Source: Fomitopsis serialis
Taxonomy: Eukaryota > Basidiomycota > Agaricomycetes > Polyporales > Fomitopsidaceae
Direction: 5' to 3'
NCBI RefSeq assembly: GCF_022376445.1
Contig: NW_025955081.1
Location: 1-64,000 of the forward strand
DNA length: 64,000 nucleotides
Below the pieces are notes generated by a model. It did not search any database. It was not told the origin of the DNA and worked only from the letters and a program-made list of their open reading frames with translations. A program made the translations under genes and the position numbers. Shown one piece after another: positions 10,119-21,700 of the stretch; the first letter of the stretch is position 1; every line of letters begins with the position of its first letter.

Positions 10119-12950
10119 CTACCTCAGCCAGCGTGGTGACTCGACTGAGGAAAGGAAGAGAGAGAGAGAGGGGAAGAGACGAACACGACCCCGGCGGTAC
10201 GTCACGTGTCGCTGGCGGGAGATCGCGTTGGTAGGTCCCGAGGTGCGCAACCGCCCATGTCGGTGGAGGCCAATGTTGTATGTGGCAGAACGGGAACCGC
10301 TGAAATCCTTCGAAGGGTCGCCCGATGGCCCATCCGGGTTCAAATTCGAATCGTGATCATCTCCACAAATAATGTTCGCGCAAGGGTTCTCATACCCTAA
10401 TCCGGCTTGGATTGTGAAGATAGGACGACCAGAGACGCTCGCATACCGCACGTTTGGTATGGAGCCTCTGAAAAGCCGTGGTTTGACAGAGCCACTGACA
10501 TCGGTTGCGTGCCCTGACTCTCCTGTTGCCCAGTGCAACGTACGCAGGTTCGGTTCACTCCGGAAGAACTCGTAAGGATCATCGATGTACTAGTATGTCT
10601 CGTCGGAGCTATAGATCTTGAAGGATTTGAATAACAAGACGGTCTTCCTCGTCCATTGTTCGAGTACGCTCCGTCGCCTGTGCTTTGTCTGCCTTCTGAG
10701 AGCGGGCAAAGACTTTGGGCACTGGAGGCTGAATGAGATTCAGAGTTCCGCTGCCCGAGATTGACTGCGGCGCCGATACTTCAGACCCTTTCGCGAGGCA
10801 ATAGACGCCTCCGGGTCCCAGACGGGTTGCTATCGCCAGATACGAGAGCCTGGGGAGTGTCATTCGCACCCCGGCTGTCTAATCTGGAGTCGGTGCTTTG
10901 CGAGCCATCGAAACTACGAGACGACTCGGGGAACCCAATAGCGAGATTTTTTGGATCACCCGGCGCCGTAAGTCTATCAATTGAAGCAACGTTCAGTGTT
11001 GGAAGAGATTCTCCGTGTGATATGTGACGTACCTGGTCCAAAGGCATGCGCCTACATCACTGCTTGCGCCTTGGCAATGGCTTCCGAGTCAGATTTGGAA
11101 GGGCAGCCGTGAATCGGTCGCTTCCTCGTATCATCGGTGTCCAGGATGACGCCGTGAATGTCCGGCAGGAGCGTCAAGTCATCCAGCTGACGAGTCGTTA
11201 CTGCAGTGACTTGTCGCTGGACACAAGGCGTTTTTCTCATCTGAGGATTTGTGGACTACCGCCGGAGGCGAGCGGGAGGCGGAATAGCGCTCGTATCCGA
11301 TGGTCAACTCGGCATTGGAGCGTAGGTGGAGGATGATGGCAAAGCCTTCCTCCAAGATTAATTGCACCTGGTGGGAAACACTTCGGAAGGCACGCCAACG
11401 GGTTGTCGTACCCTAGATACTCCAGAAAACATGAAGTGCTCGTGGCAGAGACACCGGGCATAGAAGCGGCCGTTCTAAGACGAGTAGTCAACGAGGCGGA
11501 CAGAGCTGGGACTCGGATGGGTCGCCGTGAGACGCGACGTGTTTGGGGCAGCTCCGCACTAGCATTGGAAGCCGAATTAGTAGAAGCTCACTTTGTGGAG
11601 GACTAATTGTACCTAGGCGGAGGAAGTTCATGCGACGGTACTAACGGCGATGTCGTTGATTCGAGGTTTGAAGGCCCTGCTGATTCACCAGCATTGCTGG
11701 GCGAGCCTGAGGACCCCATGGACACCCTGATGGTTCGTAAATATGAAGGTACACGAGAATAAGAAGCAGAGAAACTGACCATGGAAGTAGCATCGGAGAG
11801 ACACTAACATGCTGCATTCCTACAGCTTCTTCTGCGTGCTCTTCGTAGAGCCGCATGCATTCATTGAAACCGGGTGCAGCGCGCAACAATGGGGAGACAT
11901 CTGCGTCGTTGTTGCCCTCTTGCGTCTCGTGGTCTGGAGCGAGAACTTCGGGGGTCATTGCTGCTGTGCCGCCTTGTGCAGCTTGCACTGGCGCGAGTTG
12001 TTCGAATTGTGCGTCGAACAGGAGCAAATGAAGGCCAAGGGGGCATCCGGCATGACAGTTGCTTCCTGAGCGAACTTCACGTCATCGTAGGACGATCGCA
12101 TGGAACTAAGTTTCAACGTCAGGGCGCTACGAACAAAGGATTTGACTCACCCTTTCAAAATCTCAGCCGTCATGACTAGATTTGGGACAACCCGACAACG
12201 AAGTCTGGTTCGGTCGGCCCCATATGGTGATGACTCTGTCGATAGGAGCAGCGTTCAGCGTCGGGCAGTACTGTACTGTGCGTAAGATGTGTGACATACC
12301 TGGTAGACGGGTAGGCTACTCTCCGGAACGTAACCCATGGTCGGAGTACCCTTATGCGCTCTTATCGTGAACGGGGCGCCATGCGTTGCTAGAGTCACCC
12401 TCGTCAGCGTAGACTGAATCGTCGCACAGAGAGAACTCACTCTCATAGGGGCGACCAATGTGCCCTGTACAGTTCTGCTGCATCTGGTCTGAGGGGCAAT
12501 GGTCAGGAGGAATGATACGCGGCGGGGAGGCAGCGTAGGGCAGATCATAATGGTTAAGGCGCAGGAACACAGCGTTCTAAGAGACCACCTCGCACGTATT
12601 TATGCCTGAGACGACGCACGATGCATTCTACATTTAGCGAACAAGACAGAATGCTTGGCCGCTCGGAAGACGAGGGCCGGCGACACAGAGCTCATTGCTG
12701 TACTTATCGGTAGTACATTGTGCGATGTCACTCACCAGCGGCCAGCGCGCATCTTCAGATCAGTAGAAGCGCCATGATGCGGGCTGGGTTCTGCGGCGAA
12801 GTAGGCAGTCGCTGCATAGCAGGGCGATCCGCGCATCTGCAGTCTGTGTGACTTAGAATGTGACGGGCGGGGCGGACGTGACGACTGATGATTCTGTACG
12901 GCGACACAGCCAATCGCCTGAGAAAGACCGGCCACTGGGTACAGCTTACA
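10119..12950 (-). CDS. probable C-terminal exons of MLKL-like gene B, with internal repeats
   Basis: Several minus-strand frames (10119-10538, 10609-11047, 11179-11491, 12255-12570) have coding-like composition but no exon set I could join with confidence. Short words recur: AGLGYENPCAN near 10.4 kb, EYLGYDNPLAC near 11.4 kb, and TLNVASIDRL near 11.0 kb against TLNAAPIDRV near 12.25 kb. The last pair is also similar at DNA level, including the preceding splice-site-like CAGGTA. This suggests duplication of exon-intron units. The region follows the kinase-like lobe of gene B on the same strand and is most simply its extended C-terminus. A separate, decayed gene cannot be excluded. Confidence 0.35.
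10146..10174. repeat. GA microsatellite
   Basis: A short purine run dominated by GA dinucleotides on the plus strand. Confidence 0.6.
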
Positions 12951-14624
12951 CTTAACGTCTTATACGAGTTGACACTGTGTTCCTTTAACCAGTCATTAGA
13001 CGCACAGCTGCGTAATCCAGACGTGTAGAGGTATCTAGAAAAGGCCATCAGGCAATCGCGATGTATCTGGATGACACGATCAGAAAGGATGGACGTAGAA
13101 CGTCGGCGGACTCACTGTTTGCAAGCACAATGAAAGGTGTGGGACATTCGTCGCGTGAATAACCGAGCATGCGTGCCATATCGGTATCACTATGCAGCTC
13201 AGACGTGAGGGGCGCCACAATGCAATCATAACCTCGATCTGGACTCACTGGACGTGTCGCAGAATATCCACGTCGCGCCTCCATCGCTGTTTGACGATGA
13301 GCATGGCTTTACTTCAAGTCGAGGCGAGTAATGGAGCGTACCTCAGACGTTGCGTCTCGAGGGCCCTCATACCGCTTGACTAACACACGCCGTCCGTCGA
13401 CCTCCGCCTGAGTCACCCCTGCCCACCATCCATCTTGCACGCGGGAGCGCCCTCGAAGGACAAGATCGGATTGGTGATATCGTCGAAACTGAAATGAACA
13501 TCTGAATTTGCCAATCATGAGCAGGAATGCAGAACACTTACGCCCTCGTCATCTATTGCGGGAGCTTTCACCTTGGCAGCAGCAGATTTGAACGCTAGCT
13601 TGGGGGAGGAGGCGACACTGAGGGATGTCTGGCTCTCGACAGACTGGGGCCCTGAGCATCGCGCGACAGGGACAACTTCTAAGACGACGTCTGAGGTTGA
13701 GCCAACGGTGTCTTTAGACACGGGCTGGACCACTTCAGGCCTCTGTGACACCGTCAAATCCACAAGAGTAGAGGTGTCTGACATGTCAGAGTCTTTCCGG
13801 GTCGCCGTGCCTTGACTTGCAATAAACTGGCCTTGAGGGTGAGACGGCGCGTGTGCTGCGATTGTGAAACATTGCTCACTTCGGAGTGTGTAGTTTGCCC
13901 GACGGGAGTACTTTTCGCTCCAGAGCATGAATTCTCGGTCTTCCGAACGGCAGAAGTCACTCGCTTGCGCTCGTCTCCGACGGCACGGTGTATGTTAATT
14001 AACGTTGCAATCTGAGACACCGTCGCAATTATTGTACATCCTCGACAAAACGATCGCGGGAAGGGACACATACCTGAAACGAACGTTCCGCATCATCCAA
14101 TTGTGTGGCGAGACTGGCCAACGCTTTCTCAATGGTACTCTTCCTTTGCAACCGCGTGCGCCAGTTCTTCGACGCCTCGCCTGCTAAGAACACTTGGATA
14201 TTCTCCAAGGTACTAGGATTATGACAAAGCTGTGATATCGCCTGTCACCCGTCGTGGACGTCCACTCACGTCTCGAAGGCCTTGAGCGCCTTTAGGAGGG
14301 AAGGAGGCGCATCCACCCAACGGCCTTCCATTTGGTCGCGAGTGCGGCAGAGGATTGATAGACAACGATTGGCCAACCGCCCGCAATCTGCCTTGTTCGT
14401 CTGTATCTTCTATACATTAAATCTAACGTCAGGACATCTGTTAATCATTCTAAACGTCAACTGACCTGGATAGTCTGAAAAATCTCGAGCAACATGCCTG
14501 CGGCTATGGCTGCTGGCGGGAACGAGGCAAGATTGGCCAATTCTTGGGTCGCAGCTGCCACATCAACAGCAAGGTGAAGAACGTCCCTTGCCGTGATTTT
14601 CGAGATCGCGAGATCGACAGGCAT
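12951..14624 (-). CDS. MLKL-like helical-bundle plus pseudokinase protein, copy B (N-terminal part)
   Basis: ATG at 14624. Exons 14624-14466, 14400-14270 and 14212-14074 join in phase (429 nt, 143 codons) and line up with copy A; exon 1 is exactly 53 codons in both. Readable features are FPPAAIAAGMLLEIFQTIQ, ADCGRLANRCLSILCRTRD, PPSLLKALKAFE, NWRTRLQRKSTIEKALASL, LDDAERSFQ and IATLINIHRAVGDERKR. A Ser/Val-rich linker (13.9-13.5 kb) follows. Then comes the kinase-like N-lobe: QDGWWAGVTQAEVDGRRVLVK (VAVK-type lysine kept), RWRRDVDILRHV, RMLGYSRDECPTPFIVLAN. I find no HRD or DFG downstream. The junction between exon 4 and the linker does not splice in frame as I read it (about 13.85 kb). C-terminal exons probably continue to about 10.1 kb. 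Function by analogy: membrane-targeting cell-death effector, unproven. Confidence 0.65.
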
Positions 14625-15098
14625 TTTGTGCAAATTGAGAGCAGATACTAGCAGAAAGTTGTGGTACTGGAAGGATGATAGCAAGACAAGATCTGGAGCA
14701 GGTTGTTGACTCGGGGAACTTGAGGGCGGATCTGTGACACTCAGGGGGTAACCACAACAACCAGTTGGTACGTCCTATCAAGTGATATACATGGGTACGC
14801 ATGTGTCTTGTGCACGGAATTGCCACTCTGAGTCTGGCATTGACAGCTGGTGAGAGAGTATGATGGCAGTAGATCTTTCTGGTTGTACGCGCTGAGCTGC
14901 CAGTAGTGTGACGCAGCCGTGACTCGACGCGTCGGTCACACCATAGCAGCCGTCACGGCGGCTTCAGCGACTCGGAGCTCACCCTTCGTAGCCCTTCTAC
15001 CCCCACGACGCTCATCTGTCTTGCTTGAACTTTTCTCTGAAGTTCGAGATTCCTTTGAGCACGCCACAGAGACACGCAGGTCTTCGATCAAGCCTCCG
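14625..15098. other. divergent promoter region between gene B and the proline-rich protein gene
   Basis: No firm gene. A plus-strand frame runs through 14919-15098, but upstream of the ATG at 15099 it has only GTG and no in-frame ATG, so it is more likely 5' UTR. Confidence 0.45.
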
Positions 15099-16408
15099 AT
15101 GCCCCCAAAAGATAGTCCGAACATGGTGAGCAGCGACGAATACTCTCGCACCCGCGTATGTCCAACGGAAACGGTACTGGGTAGCCTCGCCCTGCGAAGA
15201 GACCACGTCTTGAACCTCCCGATGGGTTTGAGAGGACAGGAAGCCCTGCCAAGAAAGTTGCTTCGGTCAAGTTTGTCTCTGCATTCGAGACGCGTACGCA
15301 TCCACCACGGGCTAAGCCCACGAGGAATGTCAAGGCGAGCGTGCCTTCATTAGATCTTCCTCGGCCTCCGAACCTGGGAACGTCCGTGAAGGGAAAAGGG
15401 ACGACATCTGCTAAACCCGTTAGTCTGCGCGTCTTGAAACCCCCACCCGTGCCAAACGCTGCGAAGGATGACAGCCCCAAGAAGAAAGTGACGGCGTTGA
15501 CGTCTAGGCCGCCTGTTCCAATCCCGCAAGACACGAATGCGAAACTCACGAGTATCAGGCGTCTTCAGCCGCGCCCGGTCACGCCTCCACCCCTGAAGAA
15601 GGCTCAACCGCTCATGAGCATGGCGCCCCCACCTCCTCCGGTGGCTGGATCCTCTCGTCTGTCTGCTTCCGATTTGAAGTCAATCTTCGCGACGAACGTC
15701 GCACTGGCGACTGACTTCCGCTCGGAAAGTGGACAGGCCGAGGTGCTCTCAATATATATTCAGCAGCACGGACACGGATTCGTGGATCCCAATGACAGGG
15801 AGCTGCAACGTGGACTGGAGCAGAGCCCGGAGAAGCTCTTCAAGCACACGAAGAATGCGAAGTTCGCTAGGTGGGTCTGCACCCTTGCACGTAGTTCACT
15901 AGTGCTCATCGCCATCATGTACAGAGGAGGCCTCGCTGACCGAGCCAGAATACAGTTCAAACAGCGTCAGACGGCCCTCTCGCTCTGGCAGACCTCGCTC
16001 GAACTCGAGCTCCGCGCGAAACGCCGCCCTACACCCGACATGCGCTTCCGAATCATCTCCATCCTCCACTCAGCCACAGAGGCTGACCATCTCCGCACAT
16101 CGCACCCACCATGTCTCACGCTTCTGAGGTGCAATATCATGCCTGAGTTTCGACAGGAGGAGACGATGCTGCTGCTGAACTTTGACGCTGCGTCTGGGGC
16201 GTCGGCGGTGAGGTTTCAGAAACCGGGTGACCTTAAAGTTGGAAGGGAGGTCTTCCTATGGAAACCGTGGCATACCCTAGACGTTCCGCGTGATCTGGCC
16301 GGACAGCTAGTCCACTCGGATCTTGTCGGCCCAACCTTGTCGGAGGGGCAGGCTACTGATATCCGGACGGTCCTGTTCTGCACAAGGTTCTGGCTTGCTC
16401 CGTTTTAG
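15099..16408 (+). CDS. uncharacterised proline-rich protein, likely nuclear
   Basis: Three exons, 15099-15125, 15185-15870 and 15925-16408, join in phase to about 398 residues. Start chosen at the first in-frame ATG. Residues 10-20 hold a basic PAKRPRLEP stretch that looks like a nuclear localisation signal. Residues 20-120 are Pro/Lys-rich and disordered, with PPPPP runs. The C-terminal 250 residues look folded: DLKSIFATNVALATDFRSE, then a helix with LSLWQTSLELELRAKRR, and near the end GREVFLWKPWHTL and VLFCTRFWL. I do not recognise the family. The WKPW and CTRF blocks close to the C-terminus would be the parts to search with. Confidence 0.6.
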
Positions 16409-16698
16409 TGCCTTTGGCTTTACTCCTAGCCAGCTCAATTGACCTTCAAATCTCTTCTGGATCGGACGCTGTATCTCCTGTATATACGTATTGGTCGGTT
16501 TTTATGAATGTGTCGCCCATGTATTGCCTCGAAATCGGCGCTAAACAGGGTATTCGCACACGTGATCGTGACGCGTCTTGAGCACGATCGCGACAGTTTC
16601 AGACAACGCGTCTGAGGAAACGCATATACTCGGTACTTTGCTCTCGACCTCAAGCATACTCCTTTCTCTTCGCACTTCTTTGGTCCGCTCACGCCACA

Positions 16699-17544
16699 AT
16701 GCCTCGTACCAGCAATGCTAAGGTGATTGATCGTCCATCCACCTGCTACCGAAGTCACTGAGCGGATGCTGAACTCGTGATGAAGGCGTTACTCGAGTCT
16801 CAGAGTAGCGATGATTCTGGGTGCGTTTATGCTGAAGCACTCCATTGATATGACCGCAAACCAATGTGCATGAAGCATTATGGCGGTTGTTGCAAAGCAA
16901 ATGCAGTGTACGTAGGGCGCATATAGTCAGATTCTTCGCTCATGCGCGACGCATAGCGTCATGGGAGAAGAAACGGAAAGAGAAGGAAACAAAGTACTTC
17001 GCCGAAGCTCAGGCTGTACTGTATCAATACGTAAGATGGCCAGGATGATTTATGTGCGTCGAGGACTCACCCCCGCCGCTTCTATGTCGTGTAGATTGAA
17101 TCGCACCGGGAAGAATATTTGGAGGCCATCGCTGAAATGTAACATTCCGAAGACGTCCGCGTCGGGTAGCATGCATTCAACGGACTTTCAGGACCACTGT
17201 CTACGAGAAGTTCGTCCAAGACTACGCCGGCGTCGAAGTCGAGATCCGCAAATTGCTCCTGCAGTTCTCGCGGGAGCAACAGAAGATGCTAGTAAGCAGC
17301 ACTGTTCACGAGCAATTATGATCAATACTCACGAAGGATGCAGAATCTGGCGGAAAACAAGTCCAAGCAGATGGTCGAGAGCGAGAAAGTCCGAGAACGT
17401 GGGCAGGTGCAAGGGATGGCTACAGCCAAGAAGGCTATGGAAGGTGAGTCGGGGATGTCGGGTCCTGGTGTTCCAGGTACAAACTGTTTCAAATTTGCAC
17501 CAGATTTCAATCGGTTTGCGAGCATGCTGAATCAACATGAGTGA
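16699..17544 (+). CDS. small coiled-coil protein of unknown function
   Basis: Seven or eight tiny exons splice into about 150 residues, mostly helical and charged: ALLESQSSDDSG, VVAKQMQSSWEKKRKEKETKY, FAEAQAVLYQY, IESHREEYLEAIAE, TTVYEKFVQDYAGVEVEIRKL, LLQFSREQQKML, NLAENKSKQMVESEKVRE, and the C-terminus FNRFASMLNQHE before TGA at 17544. The last intron (about 62 nt) removes an apparent Gly/Pro-rich stretch. The first exon is uncertain: ATG 16699 gives MPRTSNAK, but the following splice is out of phase, so translation may start at ATG 16780. The heptad-like pattern suggests an oligomerising protein. No catalytic motif is seen. Confidence 0.55.
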
Positions 17545-18770
17545 GACGCGGTATGCTTCCATGGAGGATCGTTTGAGTCGAGGGGGTTATGATAGTAAGA
17601 CGTCAGCCTGAGTACTCAGGCTCTCGATCATAACTGATGTTAATGTGTCAGTCAGCAATATCCGTCGGAAATGCTACATGTGTGCCTTGCGTTGTTGAAC
17701 ATCGCCGAATGTGATGAACCACTCACACCTATCATGGACATGGACCGAAGCAATGCGGTACAATCTAAGGCAGGGCGATATCGGTTAGAACCATAGACGT
17801 TGAAGCGCATGGGCATGCGTCGTTGTCCATGACCGAGTCACTTCGGGCCTGAGGTGATGTCCAGAGCTTTGTGTAGATTTGAAGAAGCTGTCACCGCAGC
17901 ATGTTCGCCCAACTGATTTACCTCCTATTTCGATAGGGCACCTGCTTCCTCTGCTCTTGACCAAAATCGTGTTATGCGAGGGCCTTTCAGCAGGTACGAA
18001 TTGATAAGGCATGTCTCTGTCACCAAAACGAGCCGCCGATTTATTTGCACTAACCTATCTTGAACCATTGGTGGGCCCGACGATATTGAAACAATGCAGT
18101 CATAGACATACATCGCAGACACCGCAGCTGTGCTTCATATGCTGTTGACCATGTCAACAGTAAAGTGCTCTTGGCGGCCGAAGTAATCATCTGTCATGAA
18201 CTGACTATAATTTCGCTTCGATGCAGAATGCCTCTCACCGAACCGCGAATCAAACCTGAAGGCCTGACACCTTGCGTCTTCTCGGATCGCTGCGTCGACG
18301 TGAGTAATTCCATCTTGGTATACCAGATAGTTCTTACTGACCTGATGATGTGTCTTGCACCACTGGCTGCAGATCTTGACGACATTCCGTGTGATGCTCT
18401 CAAATTGGAATTGACCACTGCTGTCCATCGTATCGCTCAAACCATGACATGGCTCCACGTTGACGCAGGGTGAGCTTGGGGTGAGCCGCAGCGCGCTTCA
18501 ACGCGTGAGATGCGCATCTCGGCAAGTTGCGGCAGCGATCCAACAGGTCCATCGGCGCCTGAAAGAGGCCTCTCGCTTGCAAGCCCACAGCAAGCCCTCT
18601 TCCTGCGCACGACCGCTCAACTTGCTGCCAGTCCCCCACAGCTATCTTCTGTTGCACATCATAGCCAAATCCATTACGACGGCTCACGAATCGCAGCGCG
18701 TCGTCTGACGAGGTCAGTGTGACAGTACTTCGTCCAAGCGGAACCCATTAACTCGTACTCTCAGCGCTGA
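17545..18770. other. unresolved region upstream of TSC2
   Basis: Both strands hold short open frames. On the minus strand 18400-18687, 18135-18458 and 17925-18122 could be exons of one gene. On the plus strand 18165-18473 splices almost as well (donor near 18300, acceptor near 18373). Neither version ends in a protein I recognise. I do not call a gene here. Confidence 0.3.
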
Positions 18771-21700
18771 ATGTCTCCTCAAGATGACGACTCGCCCCGC
18801 AGTTCCCGTCCTCGCGCGAGCACGAGCTCCTTTCCACAGTTGCCCTGGCGTCGACCCAGATCAGGCTCTGTCACAGCACCGACGCAGCCTGCCCCGCCGA
18901 CCCCTGCTCTTACCCTAGAGGCGCTCATTGAAGCTCTTACACCGCCAGCCGTGCCCTCGCTCTCCCATGCACGGAACCTATGCAACGTGCTCACTACCCA
19001 AACACCAAGTCCTCGCTACGCCGTCCTAAGCCCGATCGTGGCTTCACTCTCCTCCTCTGATTCGCCTCCGTCCCTGCAAGCCGCCGGATACGAGATACTG
19101 GGCACGTATTGGAAGCATTCCGGCTCTTCCATCCTCACTACTGCTGATAGGCTCTCGTGCTTATCCTTGTTCTTCAACTCGGCTGTTCCATGGTCGACTG
19201 AACTCTGGGAACCGCGCTTCAACGCTCTGGTCGCGATCATCCAGTCAGGTGCCGAGACGGTCGAGATGGAGAGTGACCTCCTCAAGGTACTGCGGTCGTG
19301 GATAGAGGGGGCATTTGAGGGGCTCACGCGCAGAGAGCCGCCCTCTGCGGATGAATGGGAGGAACGGGAACGCAGCGTAAAGCTCCTGACCGATTTTCTG
19401 ACAACCCTGGTAGGCAAGGCCGAGTTTGTGTCCAGGCTCTCAGAAGAGGACACGTCCGAGGTGCTCAATCTATGGGGGAGGCTGATAGATCGTGCGCTCT
19501 CTGTCTCTTCCGAGTCTTTTCCCTTGCCGTCGATGCCAGCTTCTCCGGTGAATGACGTACATGCGTCGAAGACGACTTCGCCGAGCAGGTTGCACTTGGC
19601 CCACCGGCGGCATCAATCGTCGATTTCCATCTCTCAGATGAGGGAGCGGAGGCATCCAGCCGACATGATCGTTGAAGCGTACGTCACGTACTTGGCGACG
19701 CGGCTCACTGCCCTTGCCCCACACTACCTCAAAAGTATTCTACCTCTTCTCTTCCGCTGTCTAGCGTATTATTCCACTCCCCTGCCGCGCATAGCGCTGT
19801 CGTCGAACCCGCTCCATCACCATCCCCTCGAGAAGCTTGTCACACAGACGCTCAAAGATCTCGTTTCCGGCCCGTACTCCTCCTCCTGCACGATCCTCGT
19901 CAAACGTTACCTCTTCCCGCCCCTGCAGGCCTGCGTGAGCGGCGACGCACAGAGGTCCGTCGGTGCGCTGCGCACGTTGCGCCTCTCCATTCGCGATACG
20001 CTCTCCGGACGGCTCGTGCGCGCGTTCATCACACGAGCGAACGCCACGGAGTACACGCCGGCGGGGGTGCTGACGCGCATCGACCTCGAGCAGGACTCTC
20101 TGGCGCGCGCGTACGCACAGGACGAGCTCGCCTCGTGGGATTTGCTGAAGTTCCGTGGCGTGCTCTGCCGTGCGATCAAGGCGTGGGTGGAGGCGCCGGA
20201 GGAGGGCGAGGGCGAGCAGGGTGCGCCGACGGCAGCGCGGGAGCAGGTGCTCACGGAGGCAGCGAACATCGTGAAGGACGTCGTGCAGGCGCTCGATGCG
20301 CGGGACGAAGACGATGAAGTGGACGACGATGAGGTGGATGCGGTTGGAGACATTCTTCGCGCTCTCGTCGTGTATGTGCAGCATTTAACGTAGGTCATCT
20401 CTGTCATTCTTCTCCTGCCCGCGTGTCTGATGTGACGATCCGCTTGAAGGGACCATGATGGCATGCCCGTAGTACTCTCGCTTTCGCGCGTGGACGATAC
20501 GACACCCCTCCTTGCGGCGATCTCGACCCTCCTCGGACAGGATCTAAACACGACTGCGATCTATCCCGTTCTCCCGGGCATCCTGCTCTCCGTCGCAGGC
20601 CACATTCCGGATGCGGATACCGCAATTCTGCTGAAGACGATGTCGGAGCGTCAGAGCCTGTCGCCGATGTCCCCTGGGTGGCTCGCACATTGGAGCAGCG
20701 TCCTCGCGATCCCGGGTCTATTCAGGTCATCGCGCGTGTCAACACGAGAGCACGCAATGTCAATATTAGACGCGGTGTGGGAGTTCGTGAAGGACATCCC
20801 GGACTACCGTCGGCCGCTTGCGAAGCTTGTGTTCGAGTTCTGGCAGCAGCAGACAGAAGGACGGACGGAAGACGTTGCGATGAGCGTCGTGTTCCGCGTC
20901 CTCGGTGACGAGGTCATATGCCGGAGTGCGGAGAGCAACGCGGATACGAGCGGGGAGTCAGAGGATTCCCAGGTCGCCGATCAAATTCTGTACTTCTTAA
21001 CGAGACTCGCGGGAGAGAGGGAGGATGAGGAGGATGACGCGGCATCCATCAGAACGACGGATGCGCCTATGTCGATGTCCCCGCAGGCGTCGCATATGGC
21101 GTCGACCGCGTCCTCGCCGACTCTGGTAAGGTCGCAGACGGAGCTTCCTGTGAGGGAGAGAGACGGAGGACTACCGTCTTTATCGGCGATGTCGTCGTTC
21201 CTCACCAACACATTCAATACCGGTCATTCCTCTCGTTCGCAGTCACAACCTCGGCCGTCGTTAGACAGTGCACCCTCGACGGAGTCGCCGCCCGCTTTAC
21301 CAGCAGAGGCGCCGTCGATGCTCAAGTCTGTGGGTGCTGTAGCGGCACTAGCGTCTGTCTTCAGTCAGCTCGCGTTCACACCACTCGTACACATCGAAGA
21401 AAATATGCTCCTCGCCAGACGTGTTTTCGAAACCTTGATCGAGCTCCTTGGGACAGCGGAGTGCATCCGAGCGAGGCTGACGATCCTGCAGTTCATCATG
21501 CGCTTCCGCGTGGATCGGGACCATAAGCTATACTACGCAAGCCGGGAGAGTTACGACAAGGATGGGAATATCGCCTCGCTCGCTGCGCTTATCAATCGTA
21601 ATCCTAACCATCCCGCGACCGCCGAACAAGTGACTCCTACCCAGGAGGTCCGCACGGCGCGTCCTCGAGTTCCGCAGGAACGCGACGGGAGGAGGCCGTC

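Noticed and set aside
10328..10352. GGGTTCAAATTCGAATC resembling a tRNA T-arm
   Set aside because: No matching acceptor, D-arm or anticodon arm upstream. It reads as coding-like sequence on the minus strand.
19761..20551. Two minus-strand frames of about 210 codons
   Set aside because: They are antisense shadows of the TSC2 exon, and their composition is Arg/His/Ser-rich without homology.
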